DNA of 64,000 bases from Larix kaempferi (lineage: Eukaryota; Streptophyta; Pinopsida; Pinales; Pinaceae). Of the stretch, positions 60,009 to 64,000 are shown piece by piece. The stretch is from positions 12,392,501 to 12,456,500 of the forward strand of contig BSBM01000602.1 in the NCBI GenBank assembly GCA_027924585.1. Reading direction: 5' to 3'. A program made the translations under genes and the position numbers. Position 1 is the first letter of the stretch; every line of letters begins with the position of its first letter. The notes under the pieces were generated by a model. The model did no database searches. It had not been told where the DNA came from and was given only the letters and a program-made list of their open reading frames with translations.

Positions 60009-61163
60009 CTAGGTTGGGGGCACACCGACGACATCCTCCTGCATGTCAATGGGCATCCGCTCAATGCAATATGTGGGAATGTCTTGAGTCAACTGACTCA
60101 TTTTCCTCTCTGCTGCCCCCAGCGTAGCATCAGCTGCACCCACGTCTACTAGTCTCATGAAAGTAGTAGGGTGTCCCTCAGGAGGAACTGGTCCAACATC
60201 TGCATATGACACTTTGTTTCAGTACTTCAAACTCATCATGAAAATAATATACTTTAAAATTTGAAAAAACTAAATAATTTTCAAAACATAAACATACCTA
60301 TATCTCCCCACACCACCTGGAGGAAGTACCAGCTCTGGATCATGACAGAAGTCTAAACCAGCATACGGAAACTGCTCAAATGCTGGCACCTGTCTCTCCC
60401 ACCATCCCCAAAAATCATCGGTGTGATAGCAAAAGTGGCTTTCACCAACACCCTGGTGGAGAAAAATGTCACCCCAACAGCCCAATCTCGGCTCACTAGG
60501 AATGTTTGGGGGCAAAGGCATGCACAAACTAAGAGCAGGTACCCTCTCGAAGAATAAGGTACAAAGAATGCTGCCACATCCAAAGTTCTTCTTTCTCCCA
60601 GTCTTACACCCCAAGAGTTGAAGCTTCATGTTTGCTAACAGACTAGTGCACCAGTCATACACATGACCTTGCAAGCATTCGATACCAATATGCATGTAGT
60701 GCCTTGAGGCTAAGTGTTGTGTGGCACTCCCTCCCATTCGGTTCAACATACTTATAATCACTTTCAAAGGGAAGCTCGCAATAGTGGAAATGAGAATCTG
60801 ACTACCACACTTCTCAGTCCCCTCCACATAATATGCATTCACGTATTCTTGTACGGAAATGGCACCCACATTGCATGAGGACCCTTTTAGGTTTACAAGA
60901 TGTCCCCTCCTAAAGAGTTCTGTAATGAATTATATGTCATCAATAGTGAGGTCTAGGGTCTCTCCCTAAACATTAAACACATTGGCATCTGCATCCCAAT
61001 ACTGAATGAGTCTTTGAAGCAAGCAGTTAAGTTCCCTCATGTTCACGGTTCTATAGAATTTCAACAAACCACACCTTCTAAGCATATGAAGAGTGGTAGG
61101 ATCTTGCATAGCTATCCTATCCATCTCCTCATGCTCCCTTTCTCTCCAAACAAGTGCCATCAT
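60009..61163 (-). pseudogene. PMD-like gene in antisense within element C, decayed
   Basis: On the - strand, ATG at 61163, exon 1 to 60298, intron 60297-60200, exon 2 60199-60009. In-frame TAG at 60968-60966 and TAA at 60932-60930; a 2-base deletion near 60305 shifts the end of exon 1. Product homologous to that of E over its length (see 39289-40542): REHEEMD, RRCGLLKF, LLQRLIQYWD, FFERVP, FWGWWERQ, FEQFPYAGLDF, LVLPPGG, then DVGPVPPEG in exon 2. No catalytic motif recognised. Runs against its host element, like its relative in E. Confidence 0.55.
60200..60297 (-). other. Predicted 98-bp intron in the antisense PMD-like gene of C
   Basis: On the - strand donor G|GTATGTTTATG, acceptor CATATGCAG|ATGTTGG, AT-rich interior, phase 1. 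Same position as the intron in E; the intron sequences themselves differ. Confidence 0.75.
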
Positions 61164-61860
61164 GCCAAGAAAAGATCAAATTTTTAGTTCTCGACCATTT
61201 TTTAGCCATTTCTCCAAACAAGTGCCATCCACAGTCACGTTTGGGCTCTACTATCCTCGAGGAAGAGTAGTGCACACCTCCAGTATACCCTACTTTCCCT
61301 CTTGGACAGTTGCGTACACGAACTTCACAAGTTGTACATGGCCCCAAAATGATTTTTAAGCATGAAAATTGAGAAATAAACCATCAAAATGCAAGGTGGG
61401 AAGAAAATAACTTGGTGGAGGAAAGAGGTCGAATGGTTGCCCAATTTGATCGCTACGAATGGATGAAGATCAAGGGTTTGCTCCAAAAACTTGCCCTACA
61501 AATTTCCAAATGTGATATTTGAGTTTTCAAGTTGAAATTACATATATGAATTTGAATTTAATTTTTTACCCACTTTTTTGAAAAGTCTATAGTTTCAAAT
61601 TGCATAAAAATTATCTATTTAATCATTAATACCTACAAATGTTGGTAGGATGAAATCAACTTATGTTTCTCAAATTTTCACTAGATTTTTGTAGCATCAA
61701 TCTATTATGACTTAATTTCTTTACTAACGGACCATTTTTAGTACTTTATAGTTGAAATTTTATGTCATTGGAGTTTTTTGTCATTAATACTAACTTGGTT
61801 GTTGAATCCTAGTCTTTAGTAAGTAATGAGTCTATGGTTCTAGAAGCTGTCTTTTAAGTC
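61164..61860. other. Region upstream of the antisense gene of C
   Basis: No gene. 61247-61319 resembles the U3 motif array of C's own LTR (separate entry). 61500-61860 is AT-rich and without features. Confidence 0.5.
61247..61319 (+). promoter_or_regulatory. LTR-like motif array upstream of the antisense gene of C
   Basis: About 70 bases align with 43063-43135 of the C LTR U3: AGTGCACACC, AGTATACCCTACTTTCCC and CTTGGACAGT lie in the same order as AGCGCACACC, AGTATGCCCTACTTTACC and CTTGCATAGT. It is 85-155 bases before the gene's ATG. A shared enhancer or protein-binding array is an inference. Confidence 0.55.
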
Positions 61861-62420
61861 ATTTTAAGCTCTTGTTTTGACTATTTAAAAACTAAACAAG
61901 ATTGCCGAGCAAACTTGTCCTCTTCAAGCTCGTTAAAAAAATTGAAGGCCCATCTGCTTAAGTATAAGTTTAACCCTTTTTCATACTTTTGCGGATTACT
62001 TACGAAAAAGGAATACTCTAGTCATCCATGGCAAGAAGAGTTCTTCTTCCATTGTTTTACACCTTTTCGGGGGAGGAGACTAACTTTACGAAAAAGGACC
62101 TTTTGGAGCCTTCTTTAAGGTTTTTAGGCTCTCGAAACATGAAAACACCAGCGAGCACTCACCTACTCGGGCTCGATGTGAAATCCAAAAGAGGGTGTAT
62201 AGAGGATTGTTTAAGTTTTTCAGACTCTATAAACAGGAAAACACCGGCGAGCATTAACCTACTTGGGCTCGATATTAAAATCCACGACTAAGTGTATGGA
62301 GTTATTGTTTAATTTTTTCAGACTCCTTAAAATTGAAAACACCGGCGAGCAAGAACAGATCTCGGCTCGATATTAAAATCCAGAGATCAGTATTATAGAG
62401 TATTCTTTTATCTCTTCTTC
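61860..62420 (+). repeat. Degenerate tandem repeats in the 3' region of C
   Basis: Units of roughly 90-120 bases with GAAAACACCGGCGAGCA, GGGCTCGATATTAAAATCCA and TTTCAGACTC recur near 62141, 62238 and 62336; earlier CCGAGCAAACTTG and AAGCTCGTTAAA match the 49-52 bp repeat of N. The GAGC and GCTC parts again form inverted repeats. Confidence 0.7.
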
Positions 62421-63727
62421 GAACTCTGTAAACAATGAAGAAGGTCTTGAGTCTTCCTCCCATGGGATCATTAAACTCTTTACATGGTTGGATCTATTGA
62501 GTTTTCATTCTTTCTTGGACTCATCAAAACAACAAGAAAGGTATTCTTTTATCTAAAAAGAATAAGGGATAAGAAGGGTATATCACATCTTGTAGTTTCA
62601 AAGGCAATTTAGTCAGTCCTATCCTTGAACACAACACCTATTTGAGTCTATCATTTCTGTTGGGTTTAGTTTTTGACCTTAGGGTGAACTTGATCTCTGA
62701 GTTGTTTACTCCCCCGATTGGTTATTCTTCCAACCATATACCATATGGATGGTCTGCTAATGTCTCCTACATTGCAGGCTTATATCACTTCCCCATCATG
62801 TTGAAAACTGCCTAAGTCACTTTATGTTGTGCTCACTGTTCAAGGATACAGCATGTGTCAACCATTCTGTTGTTTATCTTAACCTCATGTATCGGCCATC
62901 CTAGTGTCAGTCTTGTTACTTGTACTACTCCACATCAGCTCATACCATTTGAATGTTCCTCGTGTTGGATGATGGAGGATTCCTTAAGGCCTCCCTTCCA
63001 AAGGACTTTTTCCCATCGACATCAACTCTTTTGCTCTAGGAATGAAGTTTAGAGTTTCAGTTAGTACCTTGGGGATTGCAGTCATCAGTGGTAGTTTCCC
63101 TCGTCGTCGAATAATGAGAAGACATCAATGTCTTTTATTCGATGGGTTCCTTAGGTGTTCGACTTCAAGTCCTCTTATTCACACTTTTTGGATCGTACTG
63201 GGTACCTTGGGCCCCATTATCATTATCGGTGGAAGCCCTCGTGTTTGTTAATAGTATACATCAAGGACTGGTAATCAAACGACTCCCCCCATGTTTGAAT
63301 TTCAGCTCATTTATTCACATGGTTAGGGTTTGTACCTTGGGTTGTTTGGATGAAGACCTTGGGATTTTGATAGCATTACCTCATTATGTTATCACCCAAG
63401 TTGCGCAAGACTGAGCCTCACTCATTTTGGCTCTCCATGAGACATAGATCCAGTTTGTTGTTATGGCTATGATCTCTCATTCTGACATGGATCCACGCTT
63501 ATTTCAGTGGCCATGTTATATATACATCTCCTAGTTATGTATCGAAGATCATGTTGTATCATGCTACACATCTATATGATGTCAAGATTGTAATTGCTCG
63601 CTAACCTTGATCGTTATTTCAGGTACTTTTGTGACTTGGCTCTATGGTTTCTTGCTCTTCCTCTGACTTGGAATTATAATGTATTTCGGCCATTGTTTCC
63701 CTTTAACCTCACACATTAGGGGGCATC
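62421..63727 (+). other. 3' untranslated region of element C
   Basis: No gene. From about 62590 it matches N and H 3' regions. It has the conserved segment GTATACATCAAGGACTGG near 63254 and CACCCAAGTTGCGCAAGAC near 63402, and ends at CACATTAGGGGGCATC, the polypurine tract before 63728. Confidence 0.7.
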
Positions 63728-64000
63728 TTCTATAGGTCAAATCTGCGCTTCTCCGTCCGTGATCACATTTATCTATCGATCACACAAAAGGACAACTTGG
63801 ATTGAAGAGATAGATTGAACTTGGTGATGCATGGACTTGGTGTACCCCTCAACAGCTGACAAAACCTTGATTTACCTTACATTTTGACATGTGCGCTACT
63901 CCTCAGGCATGAAACTAGCGTACATCAGGAAGTGTGCCCTACTCTATTGAGGAAACTAGCGCACACCGGCTAGTATGCCCTGCTTTACCTCTTGCATAGT
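63728..64000 (+). mobile_element. Element C 3' LTR, first 273 bases (cut by window edge)
   Basis: Matches 42852 onward, including the motif array, and stops at the window end. The first bases are TTCTATAGG where the 5' LTR has TGTTATAGG, so the terminal TG is mutated. Confidence 0.85.

Larger units (their letters stand above)
42852..64000 (+). mobile_element. Element C: Tat/Ogre-like retrotransposon, nearly full-length, with two nested insertions
   Basis: 5' LTR 42852-43848, primer site, leader, gag-protease-RT-RNase H-integrase in one frame, separate archaeal-type RNase H, antisense PMD-like gene, repeat-rich 3' region, and the start of the 3' LTR at 63728, which runs off the window. Without the solo LTR (about 0.6 kb) and element D (6.4 kb) the part in the window is about 14 kb, large as usual for Ogre-type elements. 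At least ten in-frame stops are in gag-pol. Confidence 0.85.

Overview
The window is nuclear DNA of a land plant, probably one with a large, repeat-rich genome. The evidence is three kinds of Ty3/gypsy-type LTR retrotransposon nested in each other, primer-binding sites that pair with a plant-type tRNA-Arg, and about 17 kb of pyrimidine-rich satellite containing degenerate plant-telomere-like CCCTAAA motifs. No host gene outside transposable elements was found, no tRNA or rRNA gene, and nothing prokaryotic. The species cannot be told from the sequence.

Layout. 1-31: last bases of an LTR. 32-3884: compound (CT)n / AAACCCCTAACCCCCAAT satellite, block 1. 3885-4410: 3' internal end of an H-type element. 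4411-23055: element H (+ strand; gag, protease and the start of RT, then a large internal deletion). Its 5' LTR is split by element N (4641-13910), a non-autonomous relative with two 1056-bp LTRs and a CACAC target duplication. 23056-35997: satellite block 2, which starts as a diverged copy of block 1 and continues as higher-order repeats of about 2.8-3.9 kb. 35998-42851: 3' half of element E (- strand). 42852-64000: element C (+ strand), inserted in E's RNase H region and running off the window. C carries a solo LTR in its RT/RNase H region (50296-50896) and a whole Athila-like element D (- strand, 52338-58742) in its integrase.

N, H, C and, by its coding and 3' regions, E look like the Tat/Ogre side of Ty3/gypsy: tRNA-Arg primer site in N, H and C, very long leaders, repeat-rich 3' regions, a native RNase H that has lost its first catalytic Asp, and in C and E a second archaeal-type RNase H in a separate reading frame after the integrase stop. 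Downstream of that RNase H both C and E carry, in antisense, a gene resembling plant-mobile-domain (PMD) proteins, each with one small phase-1 intron at the same place. This repeated layout, together with short motif arrays shared between each element's LTR U3 and the region upstream of its antisense gene, is the most interesting system here.

Almost every coding region is decayed. Most nonsense changes in H and C are CAG/CAA to TAG/TAA, as expected for methyl-cytosine deamination in heterochromatin, so all genes are reported as pseudogenes or remnants. No ORF in the satellite is real: Arg-Glu and Ser-Leu runs are translated (CT)n.
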